NCBI GenBank assembly: GCA_018716485.1
Contig: DVJY01000065.1
Location: 25,653 to 89,652 of the forward strand
Source of the DNA: Candidatus Scybalocola faecipullorum
Lineage (GTDB): Bacteria; Bacillota; Clostridia; Lachnospirales; Lachnospiraceae
Reading direction: 5' to 3'
Length of the DNA: 64,000 bases
In this document: in pieces, positions 43,435-52,700 of the stretch
Position numbering within the stretch: the stretch's first letter is position 1
Layout of the letters: each line of letters begins with the position of its first letter
Notes under the pieces: model-generated
What the model was told of the DNA's origin: nothing
Database searches by the model: none
The model's input: only the letters and a program-made list of their open reading frames with translations
Program-made: the position numbers and the translations under genes

Positions 43435-44142
43435 GTGGAAGATTTTAAAAGAATATTATTAAAATTAAGCGGAGAGGCGCTGGCAGGCAGCAGGGGCTTC
43501 GGCTTTGACGAAGCTACATGTCTTGACGTGGCAGATCAGGTGAAACAGCTGACAGATTCGGGAAAGCAGGTGGCGATCGTGATCGGCGGCGGCAATTTCT
43601 GGAGAGGCAGAAACAGCAGTAAGATTATTGAACGTACAAAATCCGATCAGATCGGCATGCTGGGAACAATTATGAATTGTGTCTATGTTTCTGAAATTTT
43701 CCGTACGAAAGGTATGCGTACAGAAGTATTTACGCCGTTTACTGTAGGCGCATTCACAACTCTGTTTTCCAAAGATGGGGCTATTGAGGCGCTGGAATCG
43801 GGAAAAGTTATTTTCTTTGCAGGCGGGACAGGCCATCCGTATTTTTCTACAGATACAGGAACAACATTGAGAGCCATCGAAATTGAGGCCGATGCGATTA
43901 TGCTGGCAAAAGCCATCGACGGTGTTTATGACAGTGATCCGAAAGTCAATCCAAACGCTAAAAAGTATGACAGAATCAGTATTGATCAGGTACTTGATGA
44001 GAAGCTTCAGGTCGTTGATCTGACAGCGACGATTATGTGCTACGAAAACCGTATGCCGATGCTTGTTTTCGGACTGAACGGTGAGAACAGTATCGTTAAG
44101 GCGTTAAGTGATGAATTCGACGGAACCTATGTTTATGCATAG
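43435..44142 (+). CDS. pyrH: UMP kinase
   Basis: A 235-residue UMP kinase of the amino acid kinase fold, making UDP for nucleotide synthesis. N-terminal RILLKLSGEALAG and GGGNFWRGR are diagnostic. GTG at 43435 is chosen since AGAGGTG lies 8 bases upstream. An ATG at 43414 would sit almost at the predicted transcription start. It is followed by frr, as in most Firmicutes. Confidence 0.95.
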   Translation: MEDFKRILLKLSGEALAGSRGFGFDEATCLDVADQVKQLTDSGKQVAIVIGGGNFWRGRNSSKIIERTKSDQIGMLGTIMNCVYVSEIFRTKGMRTEVFTPFTVGAFTTLFSKDGAIEALESGKVIFFAGGTGHPYFSTDTGTTLRAIEIEADAIMLAKAIDGVYDSDPKVNPNAKKYDRISIDQVLDEKLQVVDLTATIMCYENRMPMLVFGLNGENSIVKALSDEFDGTYVYA

Positions 44143-44190
44143 TAATGCGGTCACATATAGAAAGGAATCAACGACAGGAGGAGTTTAATA

Positions 44191-44745
44191 ATGGATGAGA
44201 GAGTAAAAGTTTACGAGGAAAAGATGAATAAATCTGTGGAAAGTCTGGAGCGTGAATATGCATCGATCCGTGCGGGCAGAGCCAATCCGCATGTATTGGA
44301 TAAAATTACTGTCGATTATTACGGCACACCGACACCGATCCAGCAGGTCGGCAACATCTCAGTGCCGGAAGCGCGTATGATCCTTATTCAGCCGTGGGAG
44401 ACAAAATTGATCAAAGAAATTGAAAAGGCGATTTTAGTATCAGATCTCGGTATTACGCCGACTAACGACGGCCGTTCCATACGACTTGTTTTTCCTGAAC
44501 TGACGGAAGAAAGACGTAAAGAACTGGTCAAAGATGTTAAGAAAAAAGGAGAGGCGGCTAAAGTGGCTGTAAGAAATATCCGCCGCGATGCCAATGATGT
44601 ATTTAAAAAGAAAAATAAATCCAAGGAAATCACGGATGATGATTTTGAAAACATCAGCGATGATATTCAGAAAGTTACAGATAAATACATTCAAAAAATC
44701 GACAAAGCTGTAGAAGTAAAGAGCAAGGAACTGCTGACTGTCTAA
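44191..44745 (+). CDS. frr: Ribosome recycling factor
   Basis: A 184-residue protein that splits post-termination ribosomes together with EF-G. The sequence MNKSVESLEREYASIRAGRANPHVLDKI and the helical C-terminus are typical. ACAGGAGGAG precedes the ATG. A terminator hairpin (44768-44798) separates it from uppS. Confidence 0.96.
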   Translation: MDERVKVYEEKMNKSVESLEREYASIRAGRANPHVLDKITVDYYGTPTPIQQVGNISVPEARMILIQPWETKLIKEIEKAILVSDLGITPTNDGRSIRLVFPELTEERRKELVKDVKKKGEAAKVAVRNIRRDANDVFKKKNKSKEITDDDFENISDDIQKVTDKYIQKIDKAVEVKSKELLTV

Positions 44746-44767
44746 CAGCCGGTATACGCTCATGAAA

Positions 44768-44798
44768 AAAGAGGCTGTCAGGTGCTGACGGCCTCTTT
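44768..44798 (+). terminator. Terminator after frr
   Basis: Stem AAAGAGGC/GCCTCTTT with inner GTCAG/CTGAC pairs and a 3-nt loop. The short T-run suggests partial termination between frr and uppS. Confidence 0.75.
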
Positions 44799-44826
44799 CA
44801 TTAAGTCAACAGTATCGGAGGAAGAG

Positions 44827-44890
44827 TTTGGAAGTAAACTTCCAAATCTACCATTATTGACGCAGCAAGTGCGTCAGAAAAGAGGAAAAC
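44827..44890 (+). repeat. 64-nt twin-hairpin repeat, copy 2 (before uppS)
   Basis: Same length and layout as copy 1: hairpin A TTTGGAAG/CTTCCAAA (loop TAAA), hairpin B TGACGC/GCGTCA (44858-44876, loop AGCAAGT), then AGAAAAGAGGAAAAC and the uppS ATG. Differences from copy 1 fall in loops and single-stranded parts. This copy is non-coding. Confidence 0.88.
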
Positions 44891-45616
44891 ATGGAAAGAG
44901 AGATTGACGGCCGTATGCTGACGATTCCCCAGCATGTGGCAATTATTTTGGATGGCAACGGGCGATGGGCCAAAAAACGTATGATGCCTAGAAATTACGG
45001 GCATGCACAAGGAAGTAAAAATGTGGAAAAGATGTGTGAGGAAGCATGGAATCTGGGAATTAAATATTTTACAGTTTATGCATTTTCTACAGAAAATTGG
45101 AAGCGCCCTGAAAATGAAGTAAATGCACTGATGAAGCTTTTGCGCAATTATTTAAAGGACTGTATCAAGCGGACGGACAAAAATAATATGCGGGTCAGGG
45201 TGCTTGGCGATAAACGGGGGCTTTCTGAAGATATAAGAGATGCAATTGTTGAATTGGAAACTGTTTCAGCTAAAAATACGGGACTGAATTTTTCCATCGC
45301 CTTAAACTACGGAAGCCGTGATGAGATGGTGCGTGCTGTGCGATCGCTGGCTTTGGATGTCAAAGAAGGAAAATTGACGCCGGATAAGATTGATGAAGCG
45401 TGTTTCAGCAGTTATTTGGACACAAAAGATATTCCTGATCCGGATCTTTTAATTCGTACAAGCGGGGAACAGCGGCTGTCCAACTTTTTACTCTGGCAGC
45501 TGGCCTATACGGAGTTTTACTTTACTGATACACTCTGGCCGGATTTTGACCGGAAGGCTCTTATTGAAGCTATTATCCAGTATAACAGCCGTGATCGTCG
45601 GTACGGCGGCGTGTAA
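44891..45616 (+). CDS. uppS: Undecaprenyl pyrophosphate synthase
   Basis: A 241-residue cis-prenyltransferase producing the C55 lipid carrier for peptidoglycan. HVAIILDGNGRWAKKR contains the catalytic Asp, and RTSGEQRLSNFLLWQLAYTEF is the conserved C-terminal block. Its ribosome site GAGGAAA is part of the twin-hairpin repeat. cdsA follows after 12 bases. Confidence 0.96.
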   Translation: MEREIDGRMLTIPQHVAIILDGNGRWAKKRMMPRNYGHAQGSKNVEKMCEEAWNLGIKYFTVYAFSTENWKRPENEVNALMKLLRNYLKDCIKRTDKNNMRVRVLGDKRGLSEDIRDAIVELETVSAKNTGLNFSIALNYGSRDEMVRAVRSLALDVKEGKLTPDKIDEACFSSYLDTKDIPDPDLLIRTSGEQRLSNFLLWQLAYTEFYFTDTLWPDFDRKALIEAIIQYNSRDRRYGGV

Positions 45617-45628
45617 GGAGGACTAAAA

Positions 45629-46432
45629 ATGTTTTGGACGAGGCTGTTCAGCGGTATTGTGCTGCTGATTATTATAATTGCGGCAATTTTTGCAGGAAGT
45701 CCGGTCATATTTGCGCTTGCGGCGATTTTGTCACTTATTGGGCTGTATGAAATTTATAAAGCACGCGGAATGGAAAAGAGCAGTATCGGATGTGCCGGTT
45801 TTGCTGCGGCAATTTTATATATTGTATGTACATGGTTTGACTTTGAAGGGTCTGCACTGACGGCAGTCGCAGCAGGCTTTTTGATGATTATGTGTTTTTA
45901 TGTATTTTCATTTCCCAAATATAAAGCGGAGGATGCGGCGTATATCGTTTTCGGTATGATTTATGTGCCGGTACTGATGATGTGTATGTATAAAGTACGA
46001 ATTATGGAGGAAGGCATATATCTTGTGCCGCTCATTTTTATCAGTGCGTGGGGCAATGATACGTTGGCTTACTGTGTAGGAAAACTGATCGGAAAACATA
46101 AGATGGCTCCTGTATTAAGTCCGAAAAAAAGCGTGGAAGGCTTTATCGGAGGTATTGTGGGCGCAGCGCTTCTGGGCGCGCTTTACGGTATCTTTGTAAA
46201 TACGAAAATGATTGAGGACTCTGTGAATTTTGTCCCTGTGTTCGCGGTAATCTGCGGTGCGGCAGGAGCCATATCTGTGATCGGCGATCTGACAGCTTCC
46301 GCCGTCAAACGGGATTACGGCATTAAAGATTACAGCCGGCTGATACCCGGACATGGAGGCGTTATGGATCGGTTTGACAGTATTTTATTTACGGCGCCGG
46401 TTGTCTATTTTCTTGCAGAATCAATCTTATAG
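45629..46432 (+). CDS. cdsA: Phosphatidate cytidylyltransferase
   Basis: A 267-residue membrane enzyme making CDP-diacylglycerol for phospholipid synthesis. Several membrane helices lead to the C-terminal signature SAVKRDYGIKDYSRLIPGHG and MDRFDS. SPKKSVEGFIGG is also typical. The ribosome site is AAGGAGGA. It is followed by dxr after 9 bases. Confidence 0.95.
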   Translation: MFWTRLFSGIVLLIIIIAAIFAGSPVIFALAAILSLIGLYEIYKARGMEKSSIGCAGFAAAILYIVCTWFDFEGSALTAVAAGFLMIMCFYVFSFPKYKAEDAAYIVFGMIYVPVLMMCMYKVRIMEEGIYLVPLIFISAWGNDTLAYCVGKLIGKHKMAPVLSPKKSVEGFIGGIVGAALLGALYGIFVNTKMIEDSVNFVPVFAVICGAAGAISVIGDLTASAVKRDYGIKDYSRLIPGHGGVMDRFDSILFTAPVVYFLAESIL

Positions 46433-46441
46433 AGGTGTGCG

Positions 46442-47581
46442 ATGAGAAAACTCAGTTTACTCGGATCTACCGGATCCATAGGGACGCAGACACTGGATGT
46501 GGTGCGTCATCAGCAAGATATCGAAGTGGCGGCTCTTGCCGCCGGCAGCAATATTGATCGCATGGAAGCCCAGATTCGTGAATTTAAGCCTGAAATTGCG
46601 GCGGTATGGGACGAAGCCCGGGCAAAAGAACTAAAAATAAGAACAGCGGATCTGCCTGTGCGTATTGTCTCCGGCATGTCCGGACTGATTGAAGCGGCTG
46701 TATGCGAAGAGGCTGATATGGTACTGACAGCTGTGGTCGGGATGATCGGCATACAGCCCACCCTTGAGGCTATCCGCGCGGGCAAAGATATTGCACTGGC
46801 CAATAAAGAAACACTGGTCTGCGCAGGACATCTCATAATGCCTATGGCAGATGCATATAATGTGAAGATCCTTCCTGTAGACAGTGAACACTCGGCAATT
46901 TTTCAGTCGCTTCAGGGAAATTCATGCAATAAAATCAGAAAAATACTGCTCACGGCTTCCGGCGGACCGTTCCGGGGGAAAAAGAAAAAAGATCTGGAAC
47001 ATGTCCGTGTGGAAGATGCGCTCAGGCATCCCAACTGGGTTATGGGCAGGAAAATTACAATTGATTCGGCGACGATGGTCAATAAAGGACTGGAAGTGAT
47101 GGAAGCTAAATGGCTGTTCGGAACAGATTTGGATCAGATACAGGTTGTCGTGCATCCTCAGAGTGTGATCCATTCGGCTGTAGAATATCAGGATGGCGCG
47201 GTCATTGCCCAGCTTGGTACGCCGGATATGCGGCTTCCGATTCAATATGCACTTTTCTATCCGCAGCGTCGTCCTTTAGATTCCGAACCGCTGGATTTAT
47301 TTAAACTTTCTTCGATGACCTTTGAAGCACCGGATATGGAAACTTTTGAAGGTCTGGCGCTGGCTTACAAAGCTGCGGAGCAGGGAGGTCTGATGCCGAC
47401 CATATTTAATGCGGCCAATGAACGTGCCGTAGCCATGTTTTTAGACGGAAAAATCCGCTTTTTAGAAATACCGGAAATTATTAATATGGCTATGAAGGCC
47501 ATTAAAAATGAAAACAATCCGACAGTGGATCAGATACTTGAGGCGGAAGCTGCGGCTTATGAATTAATTGAAAGCAGGTGA
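46442..47581 (+). CDS. dxr: 1-deoxy-D-xylulose 5-phosphate reductoisomerase
   Basis: A 379-residue NADPH-dependent enzyme, second step of the MEP isoprenoid pathway. The Rossmann motif LGSTGSIGTQTLDVV is at the N-terminus. ANKETLVCAG, LPVDSEHSAIFQ and TIDSATMVNKGLEVMEA contain the metal and substrate residues. It supplies the pathway that also uses IspG encoded downstream. Confidence 0.96.
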   Translation: MRKLSLLGSTGSIGTQTLDVVRHQQDIEVAALAAGSNIDRMEAQIREFKPEIAAVWDEARAKELKIRTADLPVRIVSGMSGLIEAAVCEEADMVLTAVVGMIGIQPTLEAIRAGKDIALANKETLVCAGHLIMPMADAYNVKILPVDSEHSAIFQSLQGNSCNKIRKILLTASGGPFRGKKKKDLEHVRVEDALRHPNWVMGRKITIDSATMVNKGLEVMEAKWLFGTDLDQIQVVVHPQSVIHSAVEYQDGAVIAQLGTPDMRLPIQYALFYPQRRPLDSEPLDLFKLSSMTFEAPDMETFEGLALAYKAAEQGGLMPTIFNAANERAVAMFLDGKIRFLEIPEIINMAMKAIKNENNPTVDQILEAEAAAYELIESR

Positions 47582-47585
47582 TGGA

Positions 47586-48608
47586 TTGGGCATAGTTATT
47601 GCAATTTTAATATTCAGTATCATTGTGATATTTCATGAATTCGGACACTTTATACTTGCCAAGAAAAATGGCATACGGGTCAATGAATTTGCTGTAGGCA
47701 TGGGACCGAAGCTGTTCGGATTTAAAAGGGGAGAGACAGATTATGTGCTCAGAGCATTGCCGATCGGCGGCGCCTGTGTCATGGCGGGAGAGGATGAAGA
47801 TGTGACCGATGAGGGCACATTTAATTCAAAATCTGTATGGGCAAGAATGTCTGTCGTGCTTGCCGGACCGTTTTTTAATTTCTTTCTGGCGTTTATTTTC
47901 GCGGTTATTATCATTAATTTTGCCGGTATTACGCCGGCGGAAATTGGTGCTGTCAGTGAAAATTCTCCGGCTGAAGCTGCGGGACTTGAGGCCGGGGATG
48001 TTATCAAAGAAATTGACGGTGAAAATATCCATATGTTTGATGAATTGAGAATGCATATGATGCTTGACCCGAAAGCCCAGTATGAAGTGACTTATGAGCG
48101 GGATGGTCAGACTTATGACACCATTGTCAATACAGTGACCGGAAGCGACGGCTATCCGATGATGGGTGTGACCGCATATGTCAGGAAAGCCAGCTTTACA
48201 GAAATGTTTCAATATGGATTTTATGAAGTCAAGTTTAATATAGAACTTGTTTTTAAAAGTCTTGCTATGCTGTTTCAGGGAAAGCTGACAGCGGATGATA
48301 TGGCAGGACCGGTCGGTATGGCGCAGATTGTCAATGAAAATTATGAGACGGCTATGGATTATGGCGTTTCATCGGCCATACTTACAATGATGAATATTGT
48401 GGTGATTTTCAGCGCCAATCTCGGTGTGATGAATTTGCTTCCGATTCCAGCACTGGACGGCGGCCGTTTCTTATTTTTAATTTTTGAAGCAATCCGGGGA
48501 AAACCAATTAACAGAGAAAAAGAAGGCTTTGTCAATTTTGTCGGCTTTGCCCTGCTGATGGTACTGATGGTATTCATATTGTTTAACGATATATCCAGGT
48601 TATTTTAG
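47586..48608 (+). CDS. rseP: RIP metalloprotease RseP/RasP (site-2 protease)
   Basis: A 340-residue intramembrane zinc protease that cleaves anti-sigma factors or signal-peptide remnants. The active site HEFGH is in helix one (IFHEFGHFILAKKNG), a PDZ domain follows (about residues 115-190) and the third ligand region is LLPIPALDGG. The start is probably TTG at 47586, with AGGTGATGG just upstream; a TTG at 47568 overlaps dxr. This order after dxr is conserved. Confidence 0.94.
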   Translation: MGIVIAILIFSIIVIFHEFGHFILAKKNGIRVNEFAVGMGPKLFGFKRGETDYVLRALPIGGACVMAGEDEDVTDEGTFNSKSVWARMSVVLAGPFFNFFLAFIFAVIIINFAGITPAEIGAVSENSPAEAAGLEAGDVIKEIDGENIHMFDELRMHMMLDPKAQYEVTYERDGQTYDTIVNTVTGSDGYPMMGVTAYVRKASFTEMFQYGFYEVKFNIELVFKSLAMLFQGKLTADDMAGPVGMAQIVNENYETAMDYGVSSAILTMMNIVVIFSANLGVMNLLPIPALDGGRFLFLIFEAIRGKPINREKEGFVNFVGFALLMVLMVFILFNDISRLF

Positions 48609-48609
48609 A

Positions 48610-48642
48610 TGACACAGTCTGTGTGTCAGAAAGAGAGGAAAA
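48610..48642 (+). repeat. Partial twin-hairpin repeat: hairpin B plus ribosome site before ispG
   Basis: TGACAC/GTGTCA with a 7-nt loop (48610-48628), then GAAAGAGAGGAAAA and ATG. Geometry equals hairpin B of copies 1 and 2. One stem pair differs by a compensatory change (G-C to A-T). Hairpin A is missing. Confidence 0.65.
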
Positions 48643-49704
48643 ATGTTCAGAGAAGAAACAAAAGTGATCCGTATCGGCAATGTGGCCATCGGAGGCCAAA
48701 ATCCGGTAGCTATTCAGTCGATGTGCAATACAAAAACTGAAGATGTCAGGGCAACTGTAGATCAGATTCTTCGTCTGGAAGCTGCGGGATGTCAGATTAT
48801 CCGCGTTGCCGTGCCGACGATGGAGGCCGCCCGGGCAGTGGGCGATATTAAAAAGCAGATTCATATTCCACTTGTGGGAGATATTCATTTTGATTATCGT
48901 TTGGCCATTGAAGCAGTCAATCAGGGCGTGGATAAGATCAGAATCAATCCGGGTAATATTGGCGGCGCCGAGAGGGTGGCAGCCGTTGTGAAAGCATGTA
49001 AAGCGCGGCATGTGCCCATCCGAGTGGGGGTCAACAGCGGGTCTCTTGAGAAACCGCTCATTGAAAAGTACGGCGGTCATGTGACGGCAGAGGGCATTGT
49101 GGAAAGTGCCCTTGATAAAGTACGTATGATCGAGGCGCTGGATTATGATCAGATTGTGATCAGTATCAAATCTTCCGATGTGATGATGTGCGTAAAGGCC
49201 CATGAACTGATCGCCCAAAAGACGCCCTATCCGCTCCATGTCGGTATCACAGAGGCCGGAACACTGATTTCAGGAAATATCAAGTCTTCAGTCGGCCTGG
49301 GCATTATTCTTTATGAGGGTATCGGCAATACGATCCGTGTGTCTTTGACAGGCGATCCTGTGGAAGAAGTCAAATCGGCCAAATTGATTTTAAAGGCCCT
49401 CGGTATGAGAAAAGGCGGCATCGAAGTCGTGTCCTGCCCGACATGCGGCAGAACACAGATCGACCTGATCGGCCTTGCCAATCAGGTGGAAAATATGGTT
49501 CAGGATATTCCTCTGAATATTAAAGTTGCCGTGATGGGATGTGTGGTCAATGGGCCGGGAGAGGCAAAGGAAGCCGACATCGGCATTGCCGGCGGTAAGG
49601 GTGAAGGACTGCTCATCAAGCACGGAGAGATTATTAAGAAAGTCCCTGAAAGCGCGCTGCTTGATACGCTGCGCGAAGAACTTTTAAACTGGAAGGAAGC
49701 GTAA
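48643..49704 (+). CDS. ispG: 4-hydroxy-3-methylbut-2-enyl diphosphate synthase (IspG/GcpE)
   Basis: A 353-residue 4Fe-4S enzyme for the penultimate MEP pathway step. The cluster ligands are in SCPTCGRT (two Cys) and VMGCVVNGPGEA (one Cys). The TIM-barrel part begins TKVIRIGNVAIGGQNPVAIQSM. The gene lies 1 base before polC, so they are probably co-transcribed. Confidence 0.96.
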   Translation: MFREETKVIRIGNVAIGGQNPVAIQSMCNTKTEDVRATVDQILRLEAAGCQIIRVAVPTMEAARAVGDIKKQIHIPLVGDIHFDYRLAIEAVNQGVDKIRINPGNIGGAERVAAVVKACKARHVPIRVGVNSGSLEKPLIEKYGGHVTAEGIVESALDKVRMIEALDYDQIVISIKSSDVMMCVKAHELIAQKTPYPLHVGITEAGTLISGNIKSSVGLGIILYEGIGNTIRVSLTGDPVEEVKSAKLILKALGMRKGGIEVVSCPTCGRTQIDLIGLANQVENMVQDIPLNIKVAVMGCVVNGPGEAKEADIGIAGGKGEGLLIKHGEIIKKVPESALLDTLREELLNWKEA

Positions 49705-49705
49705 T

Positions 49706-52700
49706 ATGCATACAGCATTTTTTTCGGTTTTTCCTGTTTTGAATCTGGATCCGGGCAGCCGGTCATGGTTTGAAGATGTGACGGTGGAAAAAGTAACCGC
49801 CTCAAAGCATAAGCAGCTGCTTAAAGTGTACATAGAAAGTCAAAGGCTGATTCCAAGAAATGTGGTCAGAGATACAGAAGAAGAAATCAAAAGGCAGCTG
49901 TTTGGCAATACATCAACAACCATTGAACTTAAAGAGCATTATGCGCTGTCACAGCAGCATACGCCGGAAGTGATATTCGGTATGTATTATGACAATATTA
50001 TGGATGAACTGGCAGCTGAAAGTTCGCTGGAGGCCAGTCTGTTCCATAAGGCGGATAAAGAGTTTTTGTCAGGGAATATACTGCATATTGAGATTCCGGA
50101 CAATTTTGTGGCCGCAGAGAAGATGAAGCGTGTCAAAGAAATTCTTGTGACAATCTATAAGGAGCGGTTTGACATTGATCTTCAGGTTGATGTGGAGCGG
50201 ATCGACAAAGGCGAGAGCCAGTATGCCATTGATGCCGGCGAAGCCCTGAAACAGGAAGTCAGGAAAATTGTTACAACTTACGAGGAAGCAAAGAAAGAGG
50301 CAAAGGAAGAAGCTAAACAGGAACGTCGGGAAGCCCGGGAGAAAAAGGAATTCGTGCGCAGGGAAAGAAACTTTACTCAGCGGCGCATCAACGATAAAGA
50401 TATTTTTTACGGCAGAGGCTTTGAAGGCGAGGAAACGAAGATATCGGAAATTTATGATGAAATCGGTGAAGTCGTCATCAAAGGCCAGATTTTCAGTGTG
50501 GATACACGGGAAATCCGCAATGAAAAAACGATTGTCATGTTCAATGTGACTGATTTTACAGACAGTATTTCCGTTAAACTGTTCGTAAAAAACGAAGTGC
50601 TTGCCGATGTTCTGTCAAATATTAAAAAAGACAATTTTATCAAGCTTAAAGGCATGGCTGTGATGGACCGTTATGATAAGGAAATAACGATCGGTTCCGT
50701 GGTGGGCATAAAAAAAATACCTGATTTCAGAATCAAAAGAGTAGATCACAGCCCTAGAAAGCGTGTGGAATTGCATGCCCATACGCGCATGAGTGATATG
50801 GACAGTGTTGCAGACTGTACAGCTATGTTAAAAACAGCATACGGCTGGGGACATCCGGCATGTGCGATCACTGATCACGGTGTTGTTCAGGCATTCCCTG
50901 ATGCCAATCATTATATTGAAAAAATCGACGGAGAGGCGCAAAAAAAATATCAGTCGGAGCATCCTGATGCCGAAAAGTCTGAGGTCAAGGGTGTTAAGGC
51001 TCCGTTTAAAGTCATCTATGGTGTGGAAGCTTATATCGTCGACGATTTAAAAGAAATCGTGGATAATTCAAAGGGACAGAGTCTTGATGAAGATTATGTT
51101 GTTTTTGATATAGAAACGACCGGATTTTCATGTGTAACAAACAAAATTATTGAAATCGGCGCTGTGAAAGTATCAGGCGGACAGATTGTTGACCGGTATT
51201 CCACATTTGTAAATCCAAAAGAGCCGATTCCTTTTGACATTGAAAAGCTGACAAGTATTAATGACAGTATGGTGGCTGATGCACCGGATATTGAAACCGT
51301 ATTGCCGGAGTTTATGAAGTTTTGTGAAGGCTGTATCATGGTCGCCCACAATGCTTCCTTTGATATGAGTTTTATCCGTGAAAACTGCCGGCGTCAGGGC
51401 TTGGCCGATGAATTTACGGTTGTAGACACTCTGGGTATGGCAAGAAGTATGTTTGAGAATCTTAAAAACTACAAACTGGATACAGTTGTAGAAGCTGTCG
51501 GCGGCAGCCTTGAACATCATCACCGGGCGGTTGATGACGCGGAATCTACTGCGGATATTTTTGTGAAATTGTCGGCGCGTTTAAAAGACAGAGGCGTCAC
51601 AGATTTGGATGAGTTAAATGCCATGTCCCATATGTCTGAGAGTGCGATTAAAAAGCAGCGAACGTTTCACTGTATCATTCTCGTACAAAATGAAACAGGC
51701 CGTGTGAATTTGTACCGTTTGGTATCCCTGTCCCATTTAAATTATTATGCAAGACGGCCGAGAATTCCGAAAAGTCTTTTGAATCAATACAGGGAAGGAT
51801 TGATTGTCGGTTCTGCCTGCGAGGCGGGCGAACTGTTTTCAGCGGTTGTTGAAGATCGGCCGGAAGAAGAAATCGCAAGAATCATCAGCTTTTATGATTA
51901 CCTTGAAATTCAGCCCATCGGTAATAATGCATTTATGATTGACAGTGAAAAACATCCGAATGTACACAATACGGAAGATTTAAAAAATCTGAATCGAAAA
52001 ATTGTGTCGCTTGGAGAAAAGTTCGATAAACCGGTGTGCGCTACATGCGACGTGCATTTTCTCAATCCTGAGGATTCCCTTTACAGAAGCGTGATTATGG
52101 CAGGTAAAGGGTTTGAAGATGCCGACCGCCAGCCGCCTCTTTATTTGAGAACAACCGAAGAGATGCTGGAGGAATTTGAGTATCTCGGTGAAGAAAAGGC
52201 AGAGGAAGTTGTTATTACAAATACCAATTTAATCGCCGATCAGATTGAACGTATTTCACCGGTCAGCCCGGATAAGTGTCCGCCGGTCATTGAAAATTCC
52301 GATGTGACGCTGCGGGAAATCTGTTATGAAAAAGCACACAGCATGTACGGTGAAAATCTGCCGGAGATTGTGACAGAACGTCTTGAACGCGAATTGAACT
52401 CAATTATCAGCAACGGTTTTGCCGTGATGTACATTATTGCTCAGAAGCTGGTGTGGAAATCTGTGGCGGACGGTTACCTTGTCGGTTCCCGAGGCAGCGT
52501 CGGTTCTTCCTTTGCGGCGTTCTGCGCCGGCATTACGGAAGTTAACTCCCTTCAGGCGCACTATCTTTGCCCGAACTGCAAATATGTGGATTTTGATTCG
52601 GATTATGTGAAAAGTTTTTCCGGTCGATCCGGATGCGATATGGAAGACCGTCTTTGTCCGGTCTGCGGCACGCCGCTGTCCAAAGAAGGACATGATATTC

